In this document: positions 48,201 to 57,293 of the stretch, piece after piece
Layout of the letters: every line of letters begins with the position of its first letter
How positions within the stretch are numbered: the stretch's first letter is position 1
Assembly: GCF_036227125.1 (NCBI RefSeq)
Contig: NZ_CP109435.1
Location: forward strand, 806,001 to 870,000
Source: Streptomyces sp. NBC_01485
Lineage (GTDB): Bacteria > Actinomycetota > Actinomycetes > Streptomycetales > Streptomycetaceae
Length of the DNA: 64,000 nucleotides
Direction of reading: 5' to 3'
Notes under the pieces: generated by a model
Database searches by the model: none
What the model was told of the DNA's origin: nothing
What the model saw: only the letters and a program-made list of their open reading frames with translations
Made by a program: the position numbers and the translations under genes

Positions 48201-50387
48201 TCCGGCGTCGCCGCCCTGGTGCACGCGGTGCTGCGGCTCGCGGAGTCCACCGCCTCGTTCGTGGCGCCGCCGGTCGAGCGGACGAAGGCGGAGAGCCGCC
48301 GCGTCGACGGCATGTTCGCCGACTTCAGCCCCGAGTACGGCGACGACGAGACGCTGCGCGAGGCCACCACCGGCCTCGTCGAGCTGCACGGCTGGTGGGG
48401 CAGCGAGACGCGCTGGAACGCGCTGAGGCAGATCCGCGCCGTGAACCACGTGCTGTCCGGGAAGCCGGCCGACGGCAAGGCCCTGCCCGACGCCTCCCGG
48501 TCCACCGGCGCGGCCGGCGGGTGGCGCAGCGACGAGTTCACCGTGCCCGGCATCGGTCTGGTGTGGCCGGCCGTGCTGGACGCGCTGCGCCCGCTCGCGT
48601 ACCGCGCCGCCTCCCCGACGGTGACCGAGGCGCACCGCGAAGCGCTGCTCCTGCTGTGCGAGGCGATCACGGACGGGCCGCTGGCCGCACCCGGGGGCGC
48701 GGATGCGGGTGCGGGTGCGCTGCGCGAGGTCGTGCTGAGCGAGCCGCACGAGAAGCAGGAGCGGGTCGGTCAGGTGCTGCGCCGCGGCGACGGCCGCATC
48801 GTCGTCGTCCTCGGCTGCCAGAACGTCGACCGGCAGGCCGGGCGGGTGCACTGGCTCGCCCTGGACCACGACCCGGCCGGCGTGTTCGGGGCGATCGCCC
48901 ACTTCACCCTGGAGCGGGAGAGCGCGCACCCGGCGGTGTTCCCCGCCGACGCGCTGACCGCCGTCACCGCGCTCGTCCGGGACAAGGGCCCGGCGCCCTG
49001 GCTGCCGGAGGCGCCCGCCGCCCTCGCTACGGCGTCGCGCGACGGGCTGGGGCCGGTGCAGGCGGCGCTGCTGCTCGCCGCCGGGCCGAAGCAGCTCACC
49101 GCCGAGGTGATCGCCGCGACCGGCCTGAAGCCTCGTCAGAAGCAGCTCGGCGACGCCCTGTTGGGCACGGTCGGGAGCGGCGACCGGGCGGCGCTCGTCG
49201 GCGCGCTGCTGCCGCACCAGCCCGGCGACCTGTGGACGGCGGGGCCGGACACGGAGGCGGCGGGCCGGGTGTGGGCCGAGCGGCTCGGCGCGGTCGTCCG
49301 GCTGCCCGAGGAGCTCGCCGGGGAGCTCACCCTCGACGGCCTTTCGACCGGCTCAGTCGAGGAGATCCTCAACCCCGCGCGCACCCCGTGGATCAGCCGC
49401 ACCACGGTCCAGCGGCCGGACAAGGACGACAACCTGGTCGCGGCGGACCCGGCGGCGCTGCCCGCCCGCCGCCACCTGACGGGTGCCGTGGCCGCCCTGG
49501 CCGGGCTCGCCTACTCCCTGCCGTACGGGCATCCGCTGCGGGCCGTCCTGCCGGGGAGCCTGGCCGCGCTGCGCCGCCGCGTCGCCGATCCGGGGCTGCT
49601 GCTCGACCTGGACGTCGAGTGGACGGACAAGGGCACCTCGACCGCCGTCGGGCTGCGCAAGGCCTACGGGCTGCCTGCCACCGGAGGCGCCGACGCGGAC
49701 GGTCTGACGCACGTGGGCGAGGCTCTGGTGCTGCGCCCGTGGTACGGCGACCAGGAAACCGTCCTGGTCCGGCCGGGGGCGCTCGGCGCCCCCGACGACC
49801 CGGTGTTCGGGCTCGTCGAGGGGCTCGTCGGGCTCGCACGCGGTCAGGGCATGTGGGCCCTGCGGACGATCCTCGACGAGGAACTCGCCCGCGCGCTCGG
49901 GGCCGGGACCGACCCCGAGGGGCCTGCCGGGTACGCCCAGGACCCGACGTTCAGCGTGCCCGAGCTGGTCGCCGAGGTCGCCGCGCGGCACGGGCTCGGC
50001 GAGGACGCGGCGGCGCTCTACCTCCAGTTGCTGGCCCTCCCGGACCCCACGGACCGCAACTGCGCCCGCTGGACCGGCTGGAAGCCCGCCCGCACGAAGA
50101 AGGCCCGCGCCGAACTCGCGGCGACCGGCCTGGTCGTGGAGGCCAAGCGGCCGCGCGCGGGGCGCACCTTCTTCCTGCCGTGCGGCTGGCTGGACCTCAA
50201 GTCCCCCGCACTGCCGGTGGAGATCTGGAAGGAGGGCCTCTACCCGGTGCGCGCCTATGGGCGCACGGTGCCGGTGGTCCCGGTGCCCGAACTGTTCACG
50301 CGCGCGTGGGACCGCGTCCGCGCCGGTGACGCCCCGGCCTACGAGGAGCTCACCACCCGCGCCACCCGCAAGGGCCGCCGCCGATGA
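45243..50387 (+). CDS. Giant YehI-like scaffold protein of the MoxR-VWA-SWIM system
   Basis: A 1714-residue soluble protein, rich in Ala/Leu/Arg helices in repeat-like arrays, with no signal peptide. I recognise no catalytic motif. A low-complexity linker near residue 930 (TTRPKRSTGAKRSISPAATA) divides it into two large halves. The C-terminal half contains WGSETRWNALRQIRAVNHVL and ends with VPVPELFTRAWDRV plus a basic tail. The start ATG overlaps the DUF4132 gene stop (ATGA) and its end overlaps the ATPase start (ATGA). It corresponds in position to the large subunit of MoxR-VWA conflict or stress systems, likely a platform recognised by the ATPase. Function unknown. Confidence 0.75.
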   Translation: MTTYDETTAAALLDAGAVLPPGSTNREDADTLTVRTYTHPALDDRRIVRLVPGTLGEAEDLALDFLGLARDAQVPEVGQVRRETLGFPAWALVHDPANGHHALALVKDVERLARQAKSRPGAAKDGFEELGTRLGRAVPHFLPTFYEQAARVFLEHENTTYASAFFGKAREAERVHALAVDEERQRAVFLEFAFAGALTVKALKEHVKDLATRLDPAAAWAHFRQLTVERCAAGMPPYASLPQDARGLIRAAGLDRGTEECALVADLLASPAAVRAPASFWNFYRPTLAVLAEQRPEVRGRLLEIMPAGLERSVEDDEFWLALLTECGADLLLTGEAAGGSTGGATGEPGAEVDPADWLGRWALHRKHGGNVSDRSPATLALVERMAPRLRERGRRVDLCTGRWHTGADLDLLDLCVAQDVPLELPGPDQVVYLSLDRWLREPRPGRRDLTATAADPCLRRLLYAGIGSVSGFRPEAEVLEGLAAHPVLGDVLREWLDDAAGELTSAVGLPAARAALERLRPFRTVAARVSPAAVAKVAAHAIAPLLGHTLRAGILDELGWPALDEALRRLDAETKRDSDRDDTLAVSEAWPALILARAHKVFVVGPDEILLEHDLRLPVTLDRWQRPRYRYTDGELLVMWRQEGKQFGYWSARPADVFPLGGEQIPHWYGGNDAGEPSIPLPGGGRATGGRTLHAGDTVVPPSRRVIGDGTSYWRQGRQGVQQVWLEYDPATGTHGRASLPAFLRSGIREDTTLLQQQCEVLPLQPGLEQSPFGTDGTVLGRWVRTEGEGAETRTVAGTPDGRTVALPWADGRSPGVLLGALRLPGGAEPVAVGLHRQIALYAGGDPSAAGELGRVTPMERGGEFAAGTRFVPPVDFWHALRPRDERASAVLRALTDEQAAEVLRAAAQALAERQAKLAAAGAVQETTRPKRSTGAKRSISPAATAAGGTGGATAPDQPAVPTADEVLQDVVSRCLPALGDPRLRSGVAALVHAVLRLAESTASFVAPPVERTKAESRRVDGMFADFSPEYGDDETLREATTGLVELHGWWGSETRWNALRQIRAVNHVLSGKPADGKALPDASRSTGAAGGWRSDEFTVPGIGLVWPAVLDALRPLAYRAASPTVTEAHREALLLLCEAITDGPLAAPGGADAGAGALREVVLSEPHEKQERVGQVLRRGDGRIVVVLGCQNVDRQAGRVHWLALDHDPAGVFGAIAHFTLERESAHPAVFPADALTAVTALVRDKGPAPWLPEAPAALATASRDGLGPVQAALLLAAGPKQLTAEVIAATGLKPRQKQLGDALLGTVGSGDRAALVGALLPHQPGDLWTAGPDTEAAGRVWAERLGAVVRLPEELAGELTLDGLSTGSVEEILNPARTPWISRTTVQRPDKDDNLVAADPAALPARRHLTGAVAALAGLAYSLPYGHPLRAVLPGSLAALRRRVADPGLLLDLDVEWTDKGTSTAVGLRKAYGLPATGGADADGLTHVGEALVLRPWYGDQETVLVRPGALGAPDDPVFGLVEGLVGLARGQGMWALRTILDEELARALGAGTDPEGPAGYAQDPTFSVPELVAEVAARHGLGEDAAALYLQLLALPDPTDRNCARWTGWKPARTKKARAELAATGLVVEAKRPRAGRTFFLPCGWLDLKSPALPVEIWKEGLYPVRAYGRTVPVVPVPELFTRAWDRVRAGDAPAYEELTTRATRKGRRR

Positions 50388-51649
50388 CCACCCTCCCGCC
50401 CCACCTGGAAGAACGCGCGCCGATGACCACCACCGTCCGGTCCACCACTGTCGGGTCCAGCACCGTTCCGTCCCCCGACCCCGTCCGCCAGATCGTCCCG
50501 CCCGAGGACCGGTACGCCACCGAGCTGGCCTTCCTCGCCGCGTACGACGACGGGCCGCGCCCGCCCGCCTGGCGGCTCACCCCGCGTGCCGTCGTCACGT
50601 TCGTCATGGGCAGCGACGGCCGCGCCCTGAAACTGCCCGAAGGCAAGGGCAAGGGCGAGGGTGAGGGCGTCGAGGTGCCCGACGGGGTGCCGCGCCGACT
50701 GGTGGTGGAGGGCAAGTTCGTCGGCGACCGGGCGCTGGTGGAGCGGTGTGTGGTCACGCTGGCCGGGGAGCGCGGGCTGCTGCTCGTCGGCGAGCCCGGC
50801 ACCGCCAAGTCGATGCTGTCCGAGCTGCTGTCCACCGCCGTGTGCGGCACCAGCGGCCTGGTCGTGCAGGGCACGGCGGGTACGACGGAGGACCAGCTCA
50901 AGTACGGCTGGAACTACGCCCTGTTGCTGGCGCAGGGGCCGAGCCGGCAGGCGCTGGTGTCGTCACCGGTGCTGACCGCCATGTCCCGGGGCGCCATCGC
51001 CCGGGTCGAGGAGGTCACGCGGTGCCTGCCCGAGGTGCAGGACGCGCTGGTCTCGCTGCTGTCGGAGCGGCGCATCGCCGTACCCGAACTGGCGGGCACG
51101 GACGACGCGTTGGCGCACGCCGCGCCCGGCTTCAACCTGATCGCCACGGCCAACCTGCGCGACAAGGGCGTCTCGGAGATGTCCGCGGCCCTCAAGCGCC
51201 GCTTCAACTTCGAGACGGTCGGCCCGATTCCGGACCTCGACGCGGAGACCGCGCTGGTGCGCAGTCAGGCGCGGGCCTCGGTGGAGCGGGCCGGGGCGCC
51301 CTTCCAGGTCGACGACGCCGTGCTGGAGGCCCTGGTCACCGCGTTCCGCGATCTGCGGGAGGGCCGGTCGGCGGAGGGCTGGGAGGTGGAGCGGCCGTCC
51401 ACGGTGATGTCCACCGCGGAGGCCGTGTCCGTCGCGGGCGCGCTGGCGCTCGCGGCGGCGTACTTCCCCGGCGACCGTGACGTGCTCGGGCTGCTGCCGG
51501 GCCACCTGCTCGGTGTGGTCCGCAAGGACGACCCGGCCGACGCGGCCCGGCTGCGCGGCTACTGGGACGGTCCCGTCCGGCGCCGCGCCGAGCAGGGTTC
51601 GGCGACGTGGCGCACCCTGTGGGACCTGCGCACGGTCCTGGAGGGCTGA
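50384..51649 (+). CDS. MoxR-family AAA+ ATPase (YehL-like)
   Basis: A 421-residue AAA+ ATPase. Walker A is GEPGTAKS at residues 136-143 in GLLLVGEPGTAKSMLSELLS, sensor 1 region is FNLIATANLRDKGVSEMSAA followed by LKRRFNFETVGPIPD, the arginine-finger area. It has a preceding Lys/Glu/Gly-rich linker (GKGKGEGEGVEV). MoxR ATPases remodel VWA partner proteins and insert metals or activate complexes; the VWA partner is the next gene. Two starts are possible: the ATG overlapping the previous stop, used here, and one 13 codons later behind GGAAGA. E. coli YehL is the counterpart. Confidence 0.88.
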   Translation: MTTLPPHLEERAPMTTTVRSTTVGSSTVPSPDPVRQIVPPEDRYATELAFLAAYDDGPRPPAWRLTPRAVVTFVMGSDGRALKLPEGKGKGEGEGVEVPDGVPRRLVVEGKFVGDRALVERCVVTLAGERGLLLVGEPGTAKSMLSELLSTAVCGTSGLVVQGTAGTTEDQLKYGWNYALLLAQGPSRQALVSSPVLTAMSRGAIARVEEVTRCLPEVQDALVSLLSERRIAVPELAGTDDALAHAAPGFNLIATANLRDKGVSEMSAALKRRFNFETVGPIPDLDAETALVRSQARASVERAGAPFQVDDAVLEALVTAFRDLREGRSAEGWEVERPSTVMSTAEAVSVAGALALAAAYFPGDRDVLGLLPGHLLGVVRKDDPADAARLRGYWDGPVRRRAEQGSATWRTLWDLRTVLEG

Positions 51650-51654
51650 CGGCC

Positions 51655-54600
51655 GTGCCCCTCCACCCCACCGCGCCGGGCACACCAGGCTTCCCGGACT
51701 CCCCGTCCTCTCCGGACTCTCCGTCCTCTCCGGACTCTCCGTCCTCTCCGGACTCTCCGGGCTCTCCGGGCTCTCCGGACGAGGCCCTCGCCGCCCTCAC
51801 CGACCCGGCCGGGCCCTACCTCATCGGCGTACGGCACCACGCGCCGTCGCTTGCCGCCGCCGTGCCCGCGCTGCTGGACGAGGCGAAGCCGGACGTGCTG
51901 CTCGTCGAGCTGCCGGCCGAGATGCAGGAGTGGCTGCCCTGGCTCGGGCACGAGGAGACCCGGGCCCCGGTCGCGCTCGCCGCGGCGCCCGGTGACGGGC
52001 GGGGCGGCGGGGGCCCGGCGTTCTATCCGTTCGCCGACTTCTCGCCCGAGCTGGCCGCCGTACGCTGGGCCGCCGGGCACGGCGTCCCGGTGATCGCCTG
52101 CGACCTGCCCCTGGCAGACCGGGCATGGGGCGAGGGCCGCGACGGCACGCCACACGGCGCTCCTCACAGGCTCACCGACGCGCTCCGCGCCCGCCTCACG
52201 GGCCGCCCCGGCGACGACCTGTGGGACCGCCTGGTCGAGGCCACCGCCCCGGGCTCCCCACCCGAGGCCCTACGCCGGGCGGCCCTCCTGACGGGGTGGG
52301 CCCTACGCGAAGACGCGGCAGCCTCGGGCGGCGTACCCGAGCTGGACCTACGGCGCGAGCAATGGATGCGCTCCCGCATCACCGAGTCCACCCTCAACGG
52401 CGAACGCGCCGCGGTACTGATCGGCGCCTTCCACGCACCGGCGCTGACGGCGGCGTCCTTCACCGGACGAGACGCCGGCGACGACCGGACCAGCGCCTCC
52501 CTAACCGCCCGCCGGGGCGAAGCCGCCGAGCCGGGGCGGGTGTCGTGGAGCACCTCGTTGATTCCCTATACCTATGCCCTGCTGGACGAGCGGTCCGGGT
52601 ATCCGGCAGGGATCCGGGATCCGGAGTGGCAGGACATGGTGGTGCGGGCGGCGGGGGATCCCACGGCGCTGGAGGAGGCGCTGACGCGGGCGGCCGTGCG
52701 GGTATGTGCGGAGTTGCGCGGGCTCGGGCATCCGTCCGGGCCGGCCGACGCGCGGGAGATCAGCCGGCTCGCCGCTGACCTCGCCAGGCTGCGCGGGCTG
52801 CCCGCGGCGGGCCGGGGCGAGCTGGTCGAGGCGGTGCAGACGGTCCTCGCGCAGGGGGAGCCGTACGGGCGGGGGCGGGCCGTGGCGCGGGCGATGGAGC
52901 GGGTACTCGTCGGCACGCGCACCGGCCGACCCGCGCCGGGCGCGCCGCGCAGTGGTCTCGCCCCGGCGGTCGAGGCCGAGGTCACCTCGCTGGGCCTGCC
53001 GGGTCCCGAGAGCGCCTCCGATCCGGCCCGGGACCTGCGGCTCGACCCGTTGCGGTCGGATCTCGACCGGCGTCGCGAGCTGCTGTTGCGGCGGCTGACG
53101 GTGTGCGGTGTGCCGTACGGGGAGGCGAAGGAGGTCGTCGGCGCGGGCGGCGCCGAGGCCCTCACCTCCCGTTGGGAGGTGCGCTGGACGCCGGCGACGG
53201 CGGCCATGCTGACCGCGGCCGGCGTGCGCGGAGTCACCGCGGCCCAGGCCGCCGAGGGCCTGCTGCGCGAACGGCGGCGCACGGAACAGGACGAGGGCGG
53301 CTCGACGGCCGCCCAGGTACTCCAAGGCCTCGCGGAAGCAGCGGAGTGCGGGCTGCCGCTGCTCGCGGACGAACGGCTCGACGACGTCGCCGAGGTGCTG
53401 CCCCAGGCCGGCACGCTGCCCGAACTCCTCGCCGCACTGGCCCTGTCGGACCGCCTGCGGGCCGGTCACGTGCCAGGGCTCGACGCCGACGAGGACCGTA
53501 CAGCACGGGCGGCCTCCGTCGCCGAGCCGCTCACCGCGGCGGCGGTGCGGCAGGTCGACGGCCTGACCGGGTCCGAGGACCCCGCCGACGCCCACGCCCT
53601 GCTCGAACTCGCCCACCGCGCCGACCTGTTGGGCGGCATCCGGCTCACCGACGCCCTCGCCCGGCTGGCCGCCGACGGCTCCCCGCTGATGCGCGGCGCC
53701 GCCGGAGCCGTCCGGGTGCTGCTCGGCCAGGAGGACGCGCGGGCCTTCGGCGACCGCGTCGCCTCCTGGGTCGACGGGGCCGTCGACTCCGACGCGCGGT
53801 CGGCGCTGACCGCCCGGCTGAGCGGGCTGCTGACCGCCGCGGGCCCGCTCCTGGAAGCCGCGGCACCCGCACTGGAGCCCCTGCTCAACCGCGTCTCGGA
53901 GCTGCCCGACCGGGAGTTCCTCGACCGGCTTCCCGCGCTGCGGGGCGGCTTCGAGACGCTGAGCCCGGCGGCCCGCGACCGTCTCCTCGCGGCCGTCGAG
54001 GAACGTCTCGACACCGGGCACGTCACCGACACCGACGGCATCGACCCGGCCGCACTCGCCGCCTGGACACAGGCCGACCTCGCGGCCCGCGCCACCCTCC
54101 GGTCGCTGGGCCTGCTGCCCGCACCCGGCGGCGGCACACAGACGCCTGCACCTACCCCCATCCCCGCCCCCATCCCCGCCCCCGACTCCGTCGTGGCCTC
54201 CGAGAAGGAGGACCACCGTCTCGTCCCCGCCGACCGCTGGCGCCTCGTCCTGGGCCGCCGAAGTGACCAACTCCCTTCGTCCGCCCGCTCGTTGGCGACC
54301 GCGCTGGACGAGCTGTACGGCAGCGGACGCGGCGAGGGCAGCCGGGGGGACCTGACGGGCCCGGGGGCCGGCGGTGGCCGGGAGGCGCCGTATCCCGGGG
54401 TGCGGGAGTGGTCGCAGGAGCTGGCGGCGCTGTTCGGGCCGGGCATCCGGGAGGAGGTGCTGGCGGCGGCCGCCGCGTCGGGCCGCAAGGACGTGCTCAC
54501 GGAGCTGGACGCCGACAGTGTGCGCCCCTCGGTCGATCTGCTGCGCACGGTGTTGCGACACGCGGGCGGTCTGCCCGAGGCCCGGCTCGCCGCGCTGCGC

Positions 54601-55323
54601 CCGCTCGTCCGGCGCCTGGTGGAAGCACTGACCCGGCAGCTCGCCACCCGGCTACGCCCTGCCCTGCACGGCACGACTCTGCCGCGCCCCAGCCGGCGTC
54701 CGGGCGGCGGCCTCGACCTGCCCCGCACCCTGCGTGCCAACCTGGCGACCGCGCGGCGCGGCCCCGACGGCACGGTCCGGGTCATCCCCGAGCGCCCGGT
54801 GTTCCGTACGCGGGCGCGGCGGGCCGCCGACTGGCGGCTGATCCTCGTCACGGACGTGTCGGGGTCCATGGAGGCCTCCACCGTGTGGGCCGCGCTGACG
54901 GCCTCGGTGCTGGCCGGGGTGCCGACGCTGTCCACGCACTTCCTGGCGTTCTCCACGGAGGTCATCGACCTCACCGACCAGGTGGAGGACCCGTTGTCAC
55001 TGCTGCTGGAGGTGCGCGTCGGCGGCGGCACGCACATCGCGGCAGGGCTGCGGCACGCGCGCGAGCTGGTCACCGTGCCGTCGCGGACCCTCGTCGTGGT
55101 CGTCAGCGACTTCGAGGAGGGCTACCCCCTCGGCGGGCTGCTCGGCGAGGTGCGCGCGCTGGTCGGGGCGGGCTGTCACGTCCTCGGCTGCGCGAGCCTC
55201 GACGACACCGGCCGGCCGCGCTACTCCACGGGCGTCGCGGGCCGGCTCGTCGCCGCGGGGATGCCGGTCGCCGCCCTCAGTCCGCTCGAACTCGCCCGCT
55301 GGGTAGGGGAGAAGATCGCATGA
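51655..55323 (+). CDS. DUF5682-VWA fusion protein (YehM plus YehP-like)
   Basis: A 1222-residue protein that joins two parts encoded separately in E. coli. Residues about 45-840 match DUF5682 (GPYLIGVRHHAPSLAAAVPA, DVLLVELPAEMQEWLPWLGH, then AAVLIGAFHAPAL). Residues about 1055-1220 are a von Willebrand A domain with the metal-binding MIDAS site VTDVSGSMEAS (about 1065) and VVVVSDFEEGYPLGGLLGEV. The link is proline-rich. I chose the GTG at 51655 after GGAGGG; it is followed by an 18-base tandem repeat encoding SPDSPS units (51694-51780). It is the expected partner of the MoxR ATPase. The fusion fixes the two parts in one chain. Confidence 0.85.
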   Translation: MPLHPTAPGTPGFPDSPSSPDSPSSPDSPSSPDSPGSPGSPDEALAALTDPAGPYLIGVRHHAPSLAAAVPALLDEAKPDVLLVELPAEMQEWLPWLGHEETRAPVALAAAPGDGRGGGGPAFYPFADFSPELAAVRWAAGHGVPVIACDLPLADRAWGEGRDGTPHGAPHRLTDALRARLTGRPGDDLWDRLVEATAPGSPPEALRRAALLTGWALREDAAASGGVPELDLRREQWMRSRITESTLNGERAAVLIGAFHAPALTAASFTGRDAGDDRTSASLTARRGEAAEPGRVSWSTSLIPYTYALLDERSGYPAGIRDPEWQDMVVRAAGDPTALEEALTRAAVRVCAELRGLGHPSGPADAREISRLAADLARLRGLPAAGRGELVEAVQTVLAQGEPYGRGRAVARAMERVLVGTRTGRPAPGAPRSGLAPAVEAEVTSLGLPGPESASDPARDLRLDPLRSDLDRRRELLLRRLTVCGVPYGEAKEVVGAGGAEALTSRWEVRWTPATAAMLTAAGVRGVTAAQAAEGLLRERRRTEQDEGGSTAAQVLQGLAEAAECGLPLLADERLDDVAEVLPQAGTLPELLAALALSDRLRAGHVPGLDADEDRTARAASVAEPLTAAAVRQVDGLTGSEDPADAHALLELAHRADLLGGIRLTDALARLAADGSPLMRGAAGAVRVLLGQEDARAFGDRVASWVDGAVDSDARSALTARLSGLLTAAGPLLEAAAPALEPLLNRVSELPDREFLDRLPALRGGFETLSPAARDRLLAAVEERLDTGHVTDTDGIDPAALAAWTQADLAARATLRSLGLLPAPGGGTQTPAPTPIPAPIPAPDSVVASEKEDHRLVPADRWRLVLGRRSDQLPSSARSLATALDELYGSGRGEGSRGDLTGPGAGGGREAPYPGVREWSQELAALFGPGIREEVLAAAAASGRKDVLTELDADSVRPSVDLLRTVLRHAGGLPEARLAALRPLVRRLVEALTRQLATRLRPALHGTTLPRPSRRPGGGLDLPRTLRANLATARRGPDGTVRVIPERPVFRTRARRAADWRLILVTDVSGSMEASTVWAALTASVLAGVPTLSTHFLAFSTEVIDLTDQVEDPLSLLLEVRVGGGTHIAAGLRHARELVTVPSRTLVVVVSDFEEGYPLGGLLGEVRALVGAGCHVLGCASLDDTGRPRYSTGVAGRLVAAGMPVAALSPLELARWVGEKIA

Positions 55324-57140
55324 GCCCGGATCACATGAGCACGGATCGTATGAGCACGGACCTGTTGCCTCCCGTCGCCCCGTCCGTCACCGCCGGACTC
55401 GTAGAGGCCCTCTCGCCCCGGCTGCGCAAGCGGCTGGACGCGGGCATCGCCAAGCTGGCGGCACGTCCGGTCGTCCGCGAGGGCGACACCGTGCGGATCG
55501 CCGTCGACGACGACACCCACCTCGAACTCCACGCGCCCGGCTCCACGGTGACCAGCGCGGACGCAATCCGCTGCGGTTGCCTGCTCGCCCCCGACTGCCT
55601 GCACCGCGCGGCGGCGGCCTCGGCCGCGCCGGTCGCCGACGACGAACCGACCGACACCACAACCACGCCCCCCACGCCCTCCCCGGAAGCCCAGGCGGAG
55701 CAGGACCGGGAGGCAGGCTCGGAGGCGGAACCGGAGACCGCCGCACCGGCCCAACTCGCCGCCGCGCGGGCCGTGTTCGACGCGACGGCCGCCGTCCTCG
55801 AAGCCGGTACGGACGGCTCCGGCGCCGTGCTCCAGGCGGAGCTTCTGCGCGCCGCGCACACCGCGCGACTCGCGGGACTCCCCCGGGCCGCCGCCTCGGC
55901 GGTCTCCGTGGTCACGGGAATACGCGCGGCCCGCGCCGCCGACCCCGCCTACCGGCAACCCGAACTCGCGGACGCCCTGCGCACCGTCCTCGGCGTGGCG
56001 CACCGGCTGCCGTTCGCGAGCGGCCCGGACCTGGCCGAACTGCGCGGCACCGTACGGCAGCCGTACACCCCGGACGGCTCGCTGCGCCTGTACGGCCTCT
56101 TCTCCGAACCCGTCCTGACGGCGACCGGCTACGCGGGCGCGGTCACCTGGACCGCCGACGCCGAGGGCCGCCTCTACACGGTCTCCGACGTGGCTCCGGG
56201 CGGCCCCGGCCGGGCGACCGGCGCCGCCGACCGCGCGGTACGGATCGGCGACACCGCCCTGAGTCACCGTGAGTTGTCGCGTGCGGGGCTCGCGGTCTCG
56301 GGTGCGACCGTCTCGCCGACGGGCCGGCTCGGCGCGGGGGCGGGGGTACGGGCGGTACGCGCGTCCGGCGCCGCCTGGAGCGCCGAGCCGCTGGACCGGC
56401 TGTGGGCGGTGCCCGTCGGCGAGCAGGTCGCCCGCGCCCTGGGCGGCGGCCACGGCCTGCTCTTCCTCGACGTCACCCTGGCGGGCACGGTCCGTGAGGC
56501 GACGGGCGACTGTCTGCTGGCCGACTGCGACGGCCTCGCGCTCCGGCTGGCCATGGCCCACGAGGACCCGGCGCTCCCGTACCGCGACAACCTCCGGCTG
56601 CTGGCCGCTGCCCGGGGCAGCCGGCTGCGGATCGTCGCCCGGCTCGCGCCGGGCCCGCTCCCGCGCGCACTGCTGCTCGCCGCCGAACACCCCGCCGGGC
56701 CCGACGCCCCACCCGGCGCCCGGGTGGACCTGGGCCTGGACCGCCTCCAACACGCGGACCTGCCCGCGCCGACGACGGCCCCCGCGCCCACCCCCGCTCG
56801 CGCCCCCGTGGTGGACGAGGCCCCGCTGCACCTCCTGCGCCGCCGCGTGCACCAGGCCGTGTCCGGGGGCCGTCGGGTGCTGGCCTTCCCGGGCAGCGGG
56901 GCGGGCGACGGCAGGCGGCTGCGTCGCGTCGGTCTCACCACCGCGGGCGACCTCCTCGACGACCTCCGGGCCGCCGCCGCGGACCGCTCCCGCGACGCCT
57001 TCGGCCGACTGCTCCCCGCCGACACGGACCGCTTCGCCCGCGCCTGGCTGGCCGCCGCCGTCTACACCGCCGAGGTCGAACAGGCGCTGTGCGCGGCGGC
57101 GTGGGGGTCGACCAGGGAGACGGTTTCACTGTCTTCCTAG
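55320..57140 (+). CDS. SWIM zinc-finger protein of the MoxR-VWA system (YehQ-like)
   Basis: A 606-residue protein with a SWIM-type zinc motif: C85, C87, C93 and H95 in DAIRCGCLLAPDCLHRAA fit CxCx(n)CxH. The N-terminal part around RLRKRLDAGIAKLAARPVVR is a usual SWIM-leader. After an acidic Pro/Thr/Glu linker (about residues 105-148) a long helical and strand-rich region follows, unlike any family I know. SWIM domains bind DNA or proteins, and YehQ in E. coli is the counterpart. The ATG overlaps the VWA gene stop (ATGA); internal Met codons at 6 and 11 are alternative starts. It is the last gene of the unit. Confidence 0.82.
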   Translation: MSPDHMSTDRMSTDLLPPVAPSVTAGLVEALSPRLRKRLDAGIAKLAARPVVREGDTVRIAVDDDTHLELHAPGSTVTSADAIRCGCLLAPDCLHRAAAASAAPVADDEPTDTTTTPPTPSPEAQAEQDREAGSEAEPETAAPAQLAAARAVFDATAAVLEAGTDGSGAVLQAELLRAAHTARLAGLPRAAASAVSVVTGIRAARAADPAYRQPELADALRTVLGVAHRLPFASGPDLAELRGTVRQPYTPDGSLRLYGLFSEPVLTATGYAGAVTWTADAEGRLYTVSDVAPGGPGRATGAADRAVRIGDTALSHRELSRAGLAVSGATVSPTGRLGAGAGVRAVRASGAAWSAEPLDRLWAVPVGEQVARALGGGHGLLFLDVTLAGTVREATGDCLLADCDGLALRLAMAHEDPALPYRDNLRLLAAARGSRLRIVARLAPGPLPRALLLAAEHPAGPDAPPGARVDLGLDRLQHADLPAPTTAPAPTPARAPVVDEAPLHLLRRRVHQAVSGGRRVLAFPGSGAGDGRRLRRVGLTTAGDLLDDLRAAAADRSRDAFGRLLPADTDRFARAWLAAAVYTAEVEQALCAAAWGSTRETVSLSS

Positions 57141-57145
57141 ACCAA

Positions 57146-57193
57146 GGCTTCTTCAGGTCAGGGCTTCTTTGGATCAGGGCTTCTTTAGGTCAG
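57146..57193. repeat. Three 16-base tandem repeats
   Basis: Three copies of GGCTTCTTYRGGTCAG-like units at 57146-57161, 57162-57177 and 57178-57193, differing at two to three positions. They lie right after the SWIM gene stop and 100 bases before the DinB-like gene. The sequence is AT-richer than its surroundings. Likely binding sites for a regulator of the DinB-like gene, or a degenerate expansion. Confidence 0.7.
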
Positions 57194-57203
57194 GATCTGA
57201 CCT
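57187..57203. promoter_or_regulatory. Inverted repeat at the end of the repeat array
   Basis: AGGTCAG at 57187-57193 and its exact complement CTGACCT at 57197-57203 flank GAT. The left arm is the end of the third tandem repeat, so the array and the inverted repeat share a half-site. Possible operator of the DinB-like gene. Confidence 0.4.
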
Positions 57204-57293
57204 CTATCGCTCCTAACGTGGCACTCGACCGCGGAAGAACAGCGGCAGAAGAGCGACGGAACAGCCTTCTCTGAAGAAACGGAAGAAGAGACC

